A DNA stretch of 64,000 nt from Mammaliicoccus sp. Dog046 (GTDB taxonomy: Bacteria > Bacillota > Bacilli > Staphylococcales > Staphylococcaceae), in contig NZ_CP120131.1 in assembly GCF_034039665.1 (NCBI RefSeq), positions 832,206 through 896,205 of the forward strand, in the 5' to 3' direction. The position numbers and the translations under genes were made by a program. Shown here in pieces: positions 1-11,811 of the stretch (positions are counted from its first letter, which is position 1; each line of letters begins with the position of its first letter). The notes beneath the pieces were generated by a model, which did not search any database, was not told the origin of the DNA, and saw only the letters and a program-made list of their open reading frames with translations.

Positions 1-819
1 GAAGGTGCAGATTTTTATGAAATGATGAATAACTTTATGCAACAACAAGAATTTTTATCTATTACTGAGCTTGTTGAGCAAATTTTAGATAAATCAGGTT
101 ATCGTCGTATGCTTGAAAATGAACAAACGATAGAATCACAAAGTCGATTGGAAAATATTGATGAGTTCTTATCTGTACCACGCGATTACGAGGAGAATAC
201 ACCAGTTGAAGAGCAATCTTTAATGAATTTCCTTACTGATTTATCACTTGTTGCTGATGTAGATGATGCCGATTTAGAAGCGGGTGTAACATTGATGACG
301 ATGCACTCAGCGAAAGGTTTAGAATTCAAAGTTGTATTTATTATTGGTATGGAGGAAAGTATTTTCCCTCACTTTAGAAGTTTACAATCAGGTGAAGAAC
401 ATGAAATGGAAGAAGAACGAAGAATTGCGTATGTAGCGATAACAAGAGCTGAAGAAGAACTTCACATGTCTCACGCAACAACGCGTACATTGTTTGGTAG
501 ATCTCAAGCCAACATGAAATCAAGGTTCTTAAAAGAAATACCTGAAGATTTATTAGACGGTGTTAAACCGAAGACATCATTTAAATCAAAACAAACTGCG
601 CCGACTAAACGTGGATTTGCACAACGTATGAATACACAAAAAACACCTACATCATCTTGGAAAGTAGGCGACAAAGTAACACACAAATCATGGGGTGAAG
701 GTATGGTTAGTGCTGTAAATGACAAAAATGGTTCAGTAGAATTAGATATTATATTCCAAAAAGAAGGACCAAAACGATTATTAGCTCAATTTGCGCCAAT
801 TGAGAAAAAGGGAGAATAA
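1..819 (+). CDS. pcrA: ATP-dependent DNA helicase PcrA (C-terminal part; 5' end outside window)
   Basis: This is the 3' part of a UvrD/PcrA superfamily 1 helicase, which unwinds DNA in repair and plasmid replication. The frame is already open at base 1, so the gene enters from the left. The visible segment has the late helicase motifs: a [10 protein letters not shown] block and, about 40 residues later, the YVAITRAEE block (motif VI, arginine finger region). A basic linker follows, then the Tudor-like C-terminal domain ([15 protein letters not shown]), which in PcrA binds RNA polymerase. The stop is 3 bp before ligA, as in the conserved staphylococcal pcrA-ligA-camS operon. Confidence 0.95.
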   Translation, partial: EGADFYEMMNNFMQQQEFLSITELVEQILDKSGYRRMLENEQTIESQSRLENIDEFLSVPRDYEENTPVEEQSLMNFLTDLSLVADVDDADLEAGVTLMTMHSAKGLEFKVVFIIGMEESIFPHFRSLQSGEEHEMEEERRIAYVAITRAEEELHMSHATTRTLFGRSQANMKSRFLKEIPEDLLDGVKPKTSFKSKQTAPTKRGFAQRMNTQKTPTSSWKVGDKVTHKSWGEGMVSAVNDKNGSVELDIIFQKEGPKRLLAQFAPIEKKGE

Positions 820-2826
<2,007 letters not shown>

Positions 2827-2837
2827 AGGTTAAATAT

Positions 2838-4025
2838 ATGAAAAAAGGGTTTCTTATTTTAGCGTCTGTAATACTGCTTTCAGCATGTTCGTCAGATACT
2901 ACTCAAAAAGACAATCAAGATAAATCTGATAAGGAAAAAGAACAGACGAAACAAATTTCTACAGGTATGCAAATTTCAAGCGATTATTATCGAACATTAT
3001 TACCATTTAAAATAAGCGCTGCTCGAGGCTTAACACAAGATAATATGATTTCTAGTTATAACAGTGAAGCTTTTGAAAGTGGATTATTAGATATCAGTAA
3101 ACAGACATTCTCGCCAGATGATTATTTATATAGAGATGGTCAGTTTTTAGACAAAGATACGGTTAGGGCGTATTTAGCACCTAAGTATACTAAAGCTGAG
3201 ATCAAAGATATGAGTGATGATGAAAAAGAACAAAGTAATGCAGGAAAGAATTTAGGATTGAATCCAACACATGATGGAGAAACAGATCCGGAGAAGATAG
3301 CTAAAAATTCACCTACATACCTTTCACATATCATTGAACAAGATTACTTCACAGAAAGTGATGCGAAGAAACAAAAAATTTCAGGCATGACCATTGGCCT
3401 AGCAATGAACAGCGAATATGTTTATCAAAAAGAAGATTACGGTGAAACATATACGAAAGAACTAGATAAAAAAGAAGTAGAGAAAAAAGGTAAAGAAATG
3501 GCTGAAGAAATCTTATCTCGTTTAAGAGTAAGAGATGAATTGAAAAATGTTCCTATTAACTTTGCTATATTTGTACAGTCAGGTGAAGGGGATATTAAGC
3601 CAGGGAAATTCATTGCCCATGCGTCAAGTGATGGTGGGGAACGTTCAGTTAAGAACTGGGAAAAAATGAAACAAACACATGTGACGATTCCATCAAATGA
3701 AGCGTCAGATTTAGATAAGAATTTAAATTCAAACTTTGAACAATTTAATCAAGATTTACAAAAGTATTTCCCTAACTTTACACAAGCAGTTGGTACTGGT
3801 CAATTTGATGACGATAAATTAACACAATTAGAAATCAAAGTACCACTAGATTATTACGGTAAAGCTGAAGTGATAGGGGTTACACAATATATAGCCGATC
3901 TTTCAGAGAAATATTTTAAAGGTGTAGACGATATGGAAATATCAATCGTTGATGGAGAACAACCACAAGCCTTAATCACAAAAGGCAAAGACGATAGTGA
4001 ACCACAAATCCATATTTATAAATAG
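2838..4025 (+). CDS. camS: CamS family sex pheromone lipoprotein
   Basis: Secreted lipoprotein of 395 residues. The signal peptide ends in a lipobox LSAC, with the lipidated cysteine at residue 17, followed by a charged low-complexity linker. The mature domain matches the CamS family: NYRTLLPFK-like start, NLGLNP, and the terminal EPQIHIY. CamS precursors release a signal-peptide heptapeptide that acts like the enterococcal pheromone cAM373 in S. aureus; the peptide just before Cys17 here is SVILLSA, and whether it has activity is unknown. It is third in the pcrA-ligA-camS operon, 11 bp after ligA, and is followed by a strong terminator. Confidence 0.95.
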   Translation: MKKGFLILASVILLSACSSDTTQKDNQDKSDKEKEQTKQISTGMQISSDYYRTLLPFKISAARGLTQDNMISSYNSEAFESGLLDISKQTFSPDDYLYRDGQFLDKDTVRAYLAPKYTKAEIKDMSDDEKEQSNAGKNLGLNPTHDGETDPEKIAKNSPTYLSHIIEQDYFTESDAKKQKISGMTIGLAMNSEYVYQKEDYGETYTKELDKKEVEKKGKEMAEEILSRLRVRDELKNVPINFAIFVQSGEGDIKPGKFIAHASSDGGERSVKNWEKMKQTHVTIPSNEASDLDKNLNSNFEQFNQDLQKYFPNFTQAVGTGQFDDDKLTQLEIKVPLDYYGKAEVIGVTQYIADLSEKYFKGVDDMEISIVDGEQPQALITKGKDDSEPQIHIYK

Positions 4026-4040
4026 AATATAAATACAAGA

Positions 4041-4079
4041 AACCATCCAGCAGAGCAATGACTGCTGGATGGTTTTTTA
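4041..4079 (+). terminator. Rho-independent terminator of pcrA-ligA-camS
   Basis: A perfect 13-bp stem (AACCATCCAGCAG / CTGCTGGATGGTT) with an 8-nt loop runs into TTTTTT, 16 bp after the camS stop. Confidence 0.95.
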
Positions 4080-4200
4080 GGTGAGTTGGGAAAAATGTTT
4101 ATTATGTGCTTATCGGGTTAATTGAAATATAAATAGATAGTTATACGGTGTATAAGACGATTATTGTAAAATAAATGAACAAGTTTAAGAGGTGGAATTT

Positions 4201-4392
4201 ATGAAAATAATTAATAATAACTGGTTTATTTTGGGAGTATCAGTGATATTAGCACTTTCCAACATTTCATTTTTTAAAGCTCAATCTATAAGTAGTACAA
4301 TACTTGTAATAACAGAGTTTACTTTAAAAACGGTTATTTTCTTTTTAGTTGTTAAATTAATGATGTTTATAGCATTAAAATTGACTAGTTAA
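4201..4392 (+). CDS. Small two-helix membrane protein, function unknown
   Basis: A 63-residue protein starting at the ATG after an AGAGGTGG ribosome site; a GTG nine bases upstream is also in frame but overlaps that site. Two hydrophobic stretches (about residues 8-27 and 36-60) predict a small integral membrane protein. It sits alone between the camS terminator and the convergent putP genes. I do not recognise a family. Confidence 0.6.
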   Translation: MKIINNNWFILGVSVILALSNISFFKAQSISSTILVITEFTLKTVIFFLVVKLMMFIALKLTS

Positions 4393-4416
4393 GAATTATT
4401 TATATGTGTGAAAGGA

Positions 4417-4455
4417 GAGATATCGTGCGATTGCCCCCGAAACGCACGATATCTC
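4417..4455. repeat. GATATCGTGCG palindrome, copy 1 of 3
   Basis: A perfect 13-bp inverted repeat (GAGATATCGTGCG / CGCACGATATCTC) around a 13-nt loop, lying 3' of the small membrane protein gene. The same stem core with a 13-nt loop recurs at 23626-23662 and 37163-37199. It lacks a T-run, so it is not an ordinary terminator. Confidence 0.9.
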
Positions 4456-4483
4456 AGCGAACCTTCAATAAACAACCAATAAA

Positions 4484-4534
4484 AAATAAGCATATCACTA
4501 TAACTGAGGAAATCAGTTCGTGATATGCTTATTT
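4484..4534 (-). terminator. Terminator downstream of putP (possibly bidirectional)
   Basis: A 15-bp inverted repeat (AAATAAGCATATCAC / GTGATATGCTTATTT) with a 21-nt loop, 40 bp beyond the minus-strand putP stop. Short A and T runs flank it on both sides. Confidence 0.75.
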
Positions 4535-4573
4535 CTTTTGTGTCGATATTAATTACTTAAATACTAAATTGCA

Positions 4574-6106
4574 TTAGTCTTCTTTAAGTATTCTTTTCAT
4601 TTTATCTAAACTATCAATCACTTCTTGATCTGGCTTTTTAGTAAATTTACTTACAACTACAGTAACAACGATATTTGTTATGAAACCTGGAATGATTTCG
4701 TATAGTTCGAAAATACCGCCATGTGATTTCATAATGATCCAGAATAATACGACGATAGATGAAGTTACCATACCAGCAATTGCACCGTTTTTCGTTAAGC
4801 CTTTCCAATACAATGACATTAGAACTAATGGACCAAATGCTGCACCAAATCCAGCCCATGCATTACCGACTAGATTTAGGATTGTATCGTTTGGTGTCCA
4901 AGCAAGTAGAATTGCTACGATAGCAACTACTAATACTGCGAATCTACCAACCATAACAAATTCTTTGTCTCGATCTGCTTCTAGTCCTCTTTTTTTAGTG
5001 ATAATTCTATAAAAGTCTTGTGTCAATGCACTTGAAGTTACAAGTAATTGAGATGAAATTGTACTCATAATTGCTGCTAAAATTGCTGCTAAGAAGAACC
5101 CACCAACAAGTGGATGGAACAATACTTGACTCATTAGAATGAAGATTGTTTCTGGATTTTCAATTTTAGTACCTGTCTCATAAATATACGCAATACCTGT
5201 TAAACCAACTAAACAAGCACCTAATAATGAAATTGCCATCCAACCGATACCAAAGCGTCTTGCTGTTGGTAATTGTTTGTGAGATTTAATAGACATAAAT
5301 CTTACGATGATATGTGGTTGACCGAAGTAACCTAGTCCCCATGAAATTAACCCTATAATACTGATGACAGAAGTTCCTTTGAACCAATCTAAGTTTGTCG
5401 GTTTAACTTCTGCTACTGTATGGAACGTATCCATACCATTTAATGTGAGTAATGCTGCAATAGGTACCATAACCATTGCAATTAACATGATTACACCTTG
5501 GAAGAAGTCAGTAAGTGATACTGCTAAATATCCTCCAAAGAAAGTATATAATACAACAATACCACCCGTTAATATAATACCAAGTCGATAATCCATACCG
5601 AATGCACTTTCAAATAAAGTACCACCTGATACCATACCAACTGAAGTGTATAGCGTAAAGAACACGACTATAATAATACCTGAAATAATTTTTAATGCGT
5701 GTGTGTTATCTGCGACACGCTTTTCAAAGAAATCTGGAATAGTAATTGCATTTCCAGTATGTTCAGTATAAACACGTAATTTTGGTGCTACCAATATGTA
5801 ATTTAAATATGCACCAACTGTTAAACCAATCGCTAACCAAGTTGCTGAAAGACCGACGTTATAAACTTCACCTGGAAGTCCCATGATCATCCAACCACTC
5901 ATATCGGATGCACCAGCTGATAAGGCTGTTACATATGGCCCAATACTACGACCACCTAACATATACTCGTCTAAATTACTTGTAGACTGTTTATAAGCAT
6001 AGTATCCAATTGCTAATAATACTACAAAGTAAACTATGATCATGAAATAAGTTTGCCAACCAGAGGCGACCCCTGCACTGGCATCAATTTGCCCTAAAAT
6101 AAACAT
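4574..6106 (-). CDS. putP: Sodium/proline symporter PutP (copy 1)
   Basis: Sodium:solute symporter family protein of 510 residues with about 13 membrane helices, expected to import proline for osmoprotection and nutrition. Family blocks visible are [30 protein letters not shown] near the first helices and [16 protein letters not shown] in the middle. The start chosen is the ATG giving MFILGQ, 8 nt after an AAAGGAG site; the GTG three codons upstream overlaps that site. It lies 3' of a close paralogue in the same orientation, so the pair is a tandem duplication. A 186-bp gap with its own likely promoter separates them. Confidence 0.93.
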   Translation of the reverse strand: MFILGQIDASAGVASGWQTYFMIIVYFVVLLAIGYYAYKQSTSNLDEYMLGGRSIGPYVTALSAGASDMSGWMIMGLPGEVYNVGLSATWLAIGLTVGAYLNYILVAPKLRVYTEHTGNAITIPDFFEKRVADNTHALKIISGIIIVVFFTLYTSVGMVSGGTLFESAFGMDYRLGIILTGGIVVLYTFFGGYLAVSLTDFFQGVIMLIAMVMVPIAALLTLNGMDTFHTVAEVKPTNLDWFKGTSVISIIGLISWGLGYFGQPHIIVRFMSIKSHKQLPTARRFGIGWMAISLLGACLVGLTGIAYIYETGTKIENPETIFILMSQVLFHPLVGGFFLAAILAAIMSTISSQLLVTSSALTQDFYRIITKKRGLEADRDKEFVMVGRFAVLVVAIVAILLAWTPNDTILNLVGNAWAGFGAAFGPLVLMSLYWKGLTKNGAIAGMVTSSIVVLFWIIMKSHGGIFELYEIIPGFITNIVVTVVVSKFTKKPDQEVIDSLDKMKRILKED

Positions 6107-6150
6107 ATACCCCACTCCTTTGTTATATATATTAAAGTTACACGTTGACT

Positions 6151-6178
6151 ATTATACAGAACTGACATAATAATCAAA
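6151..6178 (-). promoter_or_regulatory. Probable promoter for putP copy 1
   Basis: On the minus strand, TTTGAT, a 16-nt spacer and a perfect TATAAT lie about 45 bp upstream of the putP start. Confidence 0.5.
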
Positions 6179-6292
6179 GGGATGAAGACTAAATATTCCG
6201 TAAATTCAGTCTACCATGTTTATTATTTAATGTCACAATTTGGTCGAAATGTGCATAGTATTAAGGATTTTTAAAGAATTTGATTATGACCA

Positions 6293-7822
6293 TTAATTTT
6301 TTAATATTTTTTTCATGTCATCAAATTTATTGAGTACAGCTTGATTTGGAACTTTAGTCATTAAGCTAACTACAATTGTTAAAACGATACTTGTAATAAA
6401 CCCAGGTATGATTTCGTAAAATTCAAATATGCCGCCGTGGTCTTTCATGAGTATCCAGAAAATAACTACGACAGAACCACCAATAATACCTGCAATGGCA
6501 CCGTATTTAGTCAATCGTTTCCAATACAATGATAATAAGACAAGGGGACCAAATGCCGCGCCAAAACCTGCCCAAGCATTACCAACTAAATTTAATATCG
6601 TATCGTTAGGGTGCCAAGCGATATACATCGCTACTAATGAAACAAGAAGCACTGAAAGTCGTCCAACAAGGACAAATTCTTTACTATGCTCTTTATCTTG
6701 TAATGTTTTCTTTCGTATTAACATGTAGAAATCTTGTGTTAAAGCACTTGATGTTACAAGTAATTGAGATGAAATTGTACTCATAATTGCTGCTAATATC
6801 GCTGCTAAGAAGAACCCACCGATTAACGGATGGAATAGAAATTGACTCATTACGACAAATATCGTTTCTGGATTATCGACTTTAACTTGCGTTTGATTTA
6901 CAAAAACGATACCAATTAGGCCTGTAATACACGCGCCAAGTAAAGAAATTGCCATCCATGAAATACCAATTCTACGTGCTCTCGGCATGAGTTTGTGAGA
7001 CTTTATAGACATAAATCTAACGATGATATGAGGTTGCCCAAAATACCCTAACCCCCATGCGAGTAAACTGATGATACCAATAGTTGTTGTTCCTTTAAAC
7101 CAATCTAAATTTGTTGGCTTTAATGCACCAACATCAGCAAAGGTATCCATACCGTTTAATTTTAATAAAGCGACGATAGGAACAAGTACTAATGCAATGA
7201 TCATAATCACACCTTGGAAGAAGTCTGTTAAAGACACTGCTAAATATCCTCCGAAAAGTGTATAAAGGATAACGATGCTCGCAGCAAGTACGAGACCTAC
7301 GTGATAATTCATACCAAAGGCACTATTGAATAATACGCCACCAGCAACCATTCCAGAGTGCGTATATAACGTGAAGAATACGACAATAACGAGTCCAGAA
7401 ATGATTTTAACAATACGTGTATTGTCTGATAAACGTTTTTCGAAGAAGTCTGGAAGTGTAATCGCATTGTCTGTTAATTCCGTATAAATACGTAATCGAG
7501 ATGCAACGAGTATATAATTTAGCCACGCACCAATCGTTAGTCCGATGGCAATCCAAGTTGCTGAAAGTCCGATACTATATACAGATCCCGGTAACCCCAT
7601 AATCATCCAGCCACTCATATCGGATGCACCAGCTGATAAAGCAGTGACTAACGCACCTAAATCTCTACCGCCTAGCATATACTCATCGAGTGTGCTTGTT
7701 GAACGTTTGTATGCGTAATAACCAATTGCTAATAAAATCGCAAAGTAAACAGCGATCATGACATACGTTTCCCACGATGTTTCGACCTTAACGTTCTTAA
7801 AAGTATTTCCTAAAATAAACAT
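6293..7822 (-). CDS. putP: Sodium/proline symporter PutP (copy 2)
   Basis: A 509-residue sodium:solute symporter, highly similar along its length to the downstream copy (same [37 protein letters not shown] and [15 protein letters not shown] blocks). It probably also carries proline. The start is the ATG giving MFILGN, just after GAGGGGTGG and aligned with the start of copy 1; the ATG seven codons upstream lacks a ribosome site. The sequences differ most in the loops and C-terminus, so the duplication is not recent. Different affinity or regulation of the two copies is possible but not shown by sequence. Confidence 0.92.
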   Translation of the reverse strand: MFILGNTFKNVKVETSWETYVMIAVYFAILLAIGYYAYKRSTSTLDEYMLGGRDLGALVTALSAGASDMSGWMIMGLPGSVYSIGLSATWIAIGLTIGAWLNYILVASRLRIYTELTDNAITLPDFFEKRLSDNTRIVKIISGLVIVVFFTLYTHSGMVAGGVLFNSAFGMNYHVGLVLAASIVILYTLFGGYLAVSLTDFFQGVIMIIALVLVPIVALLKLNGMDTFADVGALKPTNLDWFKGTTTIGIISLLAWGLGYFGQPHIIVRFMSIKSHKLMPRARRIGISWMAISLLGACITGLIGIVFVNQTQVKVDNPETIFVVMSQFLFHPLIGGFFLAAILAAIMSTISSQLLVTSSALTQDFYMLIRKKTLQDKEHSKEFVLVGRLSVLLVSLVAMYIAWHPNDTILNLVGNAWAGFGAAFGPLVLLSLYWKRLTKYGAIAGIIGGSVVVIFWILMKDHGGIFEFYEIIPGFITSIVLTIVVSLMTKVPNQAVLNKFDDMKKILKN

Positions 7823-7989
7823 AAAAAACCACCCCTCAGTCATAGACTTTTTTTACCAGAAAATTTTTCTGATAATTTATTATACACAATGTATTCGTTT
7901 TCATATACTTATTTTTAATAACTTTAGATTTTTATATGAAAATTTGTTAAAATTATATGATGTTAGATTAACTAAGGAGGCGTCGCATA

Positions 7990-8289
7990 ATGACGAAAGT
8001 AACATCTGAGCAAGTTGAACATGTTGCTAATTTAGCTAGACTTGAAGTTTCACAAGACGAAGTCAATGAATTCACACAATCTTTAGAGAAAATCTTAAAC
8101 TTTGCAGGACAATTAGATGAAGTTGATACAGATCATGTTGAACCAACATTTCACGTATTAGATTTACAAAATGTTCTAAGAGAAGATAAGAGTGAATCAG
8201 GAATTCCTCAAGAACAAGCATTACTTAATGCTAAAGAAAAAGAATCAGGACAATTCAAAGTTCCAGCAATTATGAATGAGGAGGACTAA
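7990..8289 (+). CDS. gatC: Asp-tRNA(Asn)/Glu-tRNA(Gln) amidotransferase subunit C
   Basis: 99-residue GatC, the small stabilising subunit of the tRNA-dependent amidotransferase that makes Gln-tRNA(Gln) and Asn-tRNA(Asn) in organisms lacking the direct synthetases. It has the family's start ([13 protein letters not shown]) and the [14 protein letters not shown] segment. A strong AAGGAGG site lies 8 bp before the ATG. First gene of gatCAB; gatA starts 3 bp after its stop. Confidence 0.97.
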   Translation: MTKVTSEQVEHVANLARLEVSQDEVNEFTQSLEKILNFAGQLDEVDTDHVEPTFHVLDLQNVLREDKSESGIPQEQALLNAKEKESGQFKVPAIMNEED

Positions 8290-8292
8290 AGC

Positions 8293-9759
8293 ATGACGAT
8301 TCGTTATGAAACAATTGAACGTTTATCAGAAATGATCAAAAATAAAGAAATTAAACCATCTGAAATTGTAAGAGATATCTTTGATGCGATTGAAGCGGAC
8401 GATGTTAATGTGAAAGCATTTTTAGCATTAGACAAAGAAGCTGCAATTAAAAAAGCAGAAGAACAAGATCAATTACAAGCTGAAGATAAAATGGAAGGTA
8501 AGTTATTTGGTATTCCAATGGGTATCAAAGATAACATTATTACTGAAGGTGTTGAAACAACATGTGCAAGTAAAATGTTAGAAGGCTTCATTCCTATATA
8601 TGAATCAACAGTAATGAAACAATTAAATGATGAAAATGGTATTTTAATCGGGAAACTTAATATGGATGAATTTGCAATGGGTGGTTCAAACGAGAATTCA
8701 TACTTTAAGAAAACTGTAAATCCATTTGACCATAAAGCCGTACCAGGTGGTTCTTCAGGTGGTTCTGCAGCTGCAGTAGCTGCAAGTTTAGTACCATTTG
8801 CATTAGGTTCAGATACTGGTGGTTCAATCCGTCAACCAGCATCATATTGTGGTGTTGTTGGTATGAAACCTACATACGGTCGTGTATCTAGATTTGGTTT
8901 AGTTGCATTTGCTTCATCTTTAGACCAAATTGGACCAATTACACGTAGCGTTAAAGACAATGCATTAATTTTAGAAACAATTTCAGGTCATGACGCACAA
9001 GATTCAACAAGTGCACCAATTGACGACGTAGATTTCACTTCTGAAATTGGTAAAGATATTAAAGGATTGAAAATTGCTGTACCAACTGAATTCATCGGTG
9101 AAGGTGTATCAGAAGATGTTAAAAATTCAGTAAACGAAGCTGTTAAAACACTTGAATCTTTAGGTGCTACAGTTGATCGCGTTTCATTACCAAATACTAA
9201 ATATGGTGTAGCAAGTTATTATATTATTGCATCATCAGAAGCTTCAGCAAACTTAGCACGTTTCGATGGTATTCGTTACGGTTATCATTCTAAGTCAGCA
9301 CAAACACTTGAAGAATTATATAAAAAATCTCGTGGAGAAGGCTTTGGAGATGAAGTTAAACGTCGTATCATGCTTGGAACATTTGCATTAAGCTCAGGTT
9401 ATTATGACGCTTATTATAAAAAAGCTCAAAAAGTACGTACATTAATTAAACAAGACTTCGAAAAAGTCTTTGCAGATTATGATGTAATCGTTGGACCAAC
9501 TGCACCTACAACAGCATTCAACATTGGTGAACAAGTTGATGATCCATTAACAATGTACGCAAACGATATTTTAACAATTCCAGTTAACTTAGCAGGTGTA
9601 CCATCTATATCTGTACCTTGTGGTAAATCAAATGGTCGTCCAATTGGTTTGCAAATTGTTGGTAAACCTTTCGATGAAAAAACATTATACAAAGTTGCTT
9701 ATCAATATGAAACACAATTTAACTTACATGATGACTATAAAACATTACAAGGAGTGTGA
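8293..9759 (+). CDS. gatA: Asp-tRNA(Asn)/Glu-tRNA(Gln) amidotransferase subunit A
   Basis: The 488-residue amidase-signature subunit that releases ammonia from glutamine. The catalytic Ser-cisSer-Lys triad is visible: Lys79 in GIKDNI, and the Gly/Ser-rich amidase signature around residues 152-182 ([11 protein letters not shown] and [11 protein letters not shown]). Length matches other staphylococcal GatA. It sits between gatC and gatB with 3-bp and 6-bp gaps, so the three subunits should be made together. Confidence 0.98.
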   Translation: MTIRYETIERLSEMIKNKEIKPSEIVRDIFDAIEADDVNVKAFLALDKEAAIKKAEEQDQLQAEDKMEGKLFGIPMGIKDNIITEGVETTCASKMLEGFIPIYESTVMKQLNDENGILIGKLNMDEFAMGGSNENSYFKKTVNPFDHKAVPGGSSGGSAAAVAASLVPFALGSDTGGSIRQPASYCGVVGMKPTYGRVSRFGLVAFASSLDQIGPITRSVKDNALILETISGHDAQDSTSAPIDDVDFTSEIGKDIKGLKIAVPTEFIGEGVSEDVKNSVNEAVKTLESLGATVDRVSLPNTKYGVASYYIIASSEASANLARFDGIRYGYHSKSAQTLEELYKKSRGEGFGDEVKRRIMLGTFALSSGYYDAYYKKAQKVRTLIKQDFEKVFADYDVIVGPTAPTTAFNIGEQVDDPLTMYANDILTIPVNLAGVPSISVPCGKSNGRPIGLQIVGKPFDEKTLYKVAYQYETQFNLHDDYKTLQGV

Positions 9760-9765
9760 AACTGA

Positions 9766-11193
9766 ATGCATTTTGAAACAATTATCGGCTTAGAAGTTCA
9801 CGTCGAATTAAAGACAGAATCAAAAATGTTTTCACCATCACCAGCGCACTTTGGTGCTGAATCTAATACAAATACAAATGTGATTGACTTAGCTTATCCA
9901 GGCGTATTACCTGTTGTAAACAAAACAGCAGTAGACTGGGCGATGAGAGCAGCAATGGCATTAAATATGGATATTGCTAAAGAATCTAAATTTGATAGAA
10001 AAAACTATTTCTATCCAGATAATCCAAAAGCATATCAAATATCTCAATTCGATCAACCAATCGGAGAAAACGGATGGATTGATATTGAAGTTGATGGAGA
10101 AACGAAACGTATAGGCATTACACGTCTTCATATGGAAGAAGATGCTGGTAAATTGACACATAAAGATGGCTATTCATTAGTCGACTTAAACCGTCAAGGT
10201 ACTCCATTAATTGAAATCGTATCAGAGCCTGACATTCGTTCACCTAAAGAAGCATATGCTTACTTAGAAAAATTACGTGCCGTCATCCAATACACTGGCG
10301 TATCAGATTGTAAAATGGAAGAAGGTTCATTACGTTGTGATGCGAATATTTCTTTACGTCCTTATGGTCAAGAAGAATTCGGTACAAAAGCAGAACTTAA
10401 GAACTTAAACTCATTTAACTACGTGCGTAAAGGGTTAGAACATGAAGAAAAACGCCAAGCAGAAGTATTATTAGCTGGTGGAGAAATCTTACAAGAAACA
10501 CGCCGTTTCAATGAATCAACAGGAGAAACTATTTTAATGCGTATTAAAGAAGGATCTGATGATTATCGTTACTTCCCAGAGCCAGATTTAGTACCATTAT
10601 ATGTTGATGACGAATGGAAAGAACGTGTAAGACAAACAATCCCTGATTTACCAGACGTACGTAAAGAACGTTATGTAAATGACTTAGGATTACCAGCATA
10701 CGATGCACACGTACTTACATTAACAAAAGAAATGTCAGATTTCTTTGAAGCTACAGTTGAAAAAGGCGCAGATGTTAAGTTAACATCTAACTGGTTAATG
10801 GGTGGCGTAAACGAATATTTAAACAAAAATCAAATTGATTTAAATGATACAAAACTTACACCAGAAAACTTAGCAAGTATGATTAAATTAATTGAAGACG
10901 GTACAATGAGCAGTAAAATTGCGAAGAAAGTCTTCCCAGAATTAGCACAAAACGGTGGAGATGCGCATCAAATTATGAAAGACAAAGGTCTTGTTCAAAT
11001 TTCTGATGAAGCAACATTATTAGGATTTGTAACTGAAGCATTAGATAATAATCCACAATCAGTTGAAGACTTCAAAAACGGTAAAGGCAAAGCAATGGGC
11101 TTCTTAGTTGGTCAAATTATGAAAATTTCAAAAGGACAAGCTAACCCACAAGTTGTAAACCAATTATTGAAATCAGAATTAGAAAAAAGATAA
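9766..11193 (+). CDS. gatB: Asp-tRNA(Asn)/Glu-tRNA(Gln) amidotransferase subunit B
   Basis: The 475-residue GatB kinase/transferase subunit, which activates the mischarged tRNA and transfers ammonia delivered from GatA. It opens with the family motif [12 protein letters not shown] and contains [17 protein letters not shown] and the [14 protein letters not shown] block. The C-terminal tail (YqeY-like helical domain, ending [12 protein letters not shown]) is complete. A GGAGTG ribosome site precedes the ATG. Last gene of the operon, followed within 11 bp by a terminator. Confidence 0.98.
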   Translation: MHFETIIGLEVHVELKTESKMFSPSPAHFGAESNTNTNVIDLAYPGVLPVVNKTAVDWAMRAAMALNMDIAKESKFDRKNYFYPDNPKAYQISQFDQPIGENGWIDIEVDGETKRIGITRLHMEEDAGKLTHKDGYSLVDLNRQGTPLIEIVSEPDIRSPKEAYAYLEKLRAVIQYTGVSDCKMEEGSLRCDANISLRPYGQEEFGTKAELKNLNSFNYVRKGLEHEEKRQAEVLLAGGEILQETRRFNESTGETILMRIKEGSDDYRYFPEPDLVPLYVDDEWKERVRQTIPDLPDVRKERYVNDLGLPAYDAHVLTLTKEMSDFFEATVEKGADVKLTSNWLMGGVNEYLNKNQIDLNDTKLTPENLASMIKLIEDGTMSSKIAKKVFPELAQNGGDAHQIMKDKGLVQISDEATLLGFVTEALDNNPQSVEDFKNGKGKAMGFLVGQIMKISKGQANPQVVNQLLKSELEKR

Positions 11194-11203
11194 TATACTT
11201 TAG

Positions 11204-11241
11204 AATGTCGACAAAGTTGAAGACTTTGTCGGCATTTTTTT
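11204..11241 (+). terminator. Terminator of gatCAB
   Basis: A 14-bp stem (AATGTCGACAAAGT / ACTTTGTCGGCATT, one G-U pair), loop of 5 nt, then TTTTTTT. The stem core is nearly the same as the terminator at 31871-31905, which is also followed directly by the same repeat element. Confidence 0.93.
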
Positions 11242-11294
11242 ATACGCAAATGCTTTTCACGTACATGTTCCCGCAGGAGTCAGCGCTAAAAAAT

Positions 11295-11458
11295 GCTGAA
11301 CATTGCAAGTGGAGGTCTACAAGCAACATTGGGGCGCTGAACATTGCAAGTGGAGGTCGACAAGCAACATTGAGGCGCTGAACATTGCAAGTGGAGGCTG
11401 ACAAGCAACATTGGGGCGCTGAACATTGCAAGTGGAGGTCGACAAGCAACATTTGGCA
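11295..11458. repeat. 41-bp tandem repeat, four copies (family A)
   Basis: Four head-to-tail copies with exact 41-bp period start at 11295, 11336, 11377 and 11418. Each begins GCTGAACATTGCAAGTGGAG and ends with CAAGCAACATT plus a G-rich tail; AACATTG occurs twice per unit. Differences between copies are single bases. One more copy lies at 31910-31950. Just upstream (about 11260-11285) is a GTTCCCGCAGGAGTC segment of the sort seen in dispersed Firmicute repeats. Together with the hairpin units downstream, this repeat fills most of the 618-bp gap between gatB and the next gene. Short open frames across it are artefacts of the periodicity. Confidence 0.95.
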
Positions 11459-11461
11459 TGG

Positions 11462-11690
11462 CTAACGAGATAGTTTTAGGAAACAATCCTTTTAGAATTC
11501 CTAACGAGATAGTTCTGGAAAACAATCCCGTTAGAGCGAAAATAGCCCACGAAAAAGCCTGATTTACTACAAAAAATGAGAAATGAACCCGCTAACGAGA
11601 TAGTTTTAGAAAACAATCCTTTTAGAAAATCTAACGAGATAGTTCTGAAAAACAATCCTTTTAGAAGTCCTAACGAAATTATTCTGTTGT
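11462..11690. repeat. 34-bp hairpin repeats (family B), four copies plus a remnant
   Basis: Units at 11462-11495, 11501-11534, 11592-11625 and 11631-11664, each beginning CTAACGAGATAGTT and ending in a degenerate complement (AACAATCC..TTAG). A decayed fifth copy starts at 11670. Start-to-start distances are 39, 91 and 39 bp. The 57-bp spacer between the pairs ends in ACCCG. The same units with the same 39 and 91 spacing are found at 31954-32117. The right arms here have drifted from the perfect ATCTCGTTAG. Confidence 0.93.
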
Positions 11691-11811
11691 ATCATCTGAG
11701 TAATTTTCAACAAGTAATGATTTCTAATTCAAAATAGGTTATTACTTGCATGGTTAAGCAGTTAAAGTACAATAGTATTAAATCATAATCACAATGGAGG
11801 AGTGACGAATC

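Noticed and set aside
7857-7871. CAGAAAATTTTTCTG palindrome upstream of the second putP gene
   Set aside because: Short A/T-rich palindrome with no second copy seen and no known regulator; likely chance.
7880-7975. Promoter for gatCAB or the second putP gene
   Set aside because: Several TATAAT-like and TTGTTA-like words occur, but no pair with acceptable spacing stood out.
11240-11525. Two overlapping minus-strand frames across the 41-bp repeats
   Set aside because: They arise from repeat periodicity, run through the gatB terminator and hairpin units, and lack ribosome sites.
11295-11690. CRISPR array
   Set aside because: Units are directly tandem or separated by repeated, not unique, spacers, and no cas genes are nearby.
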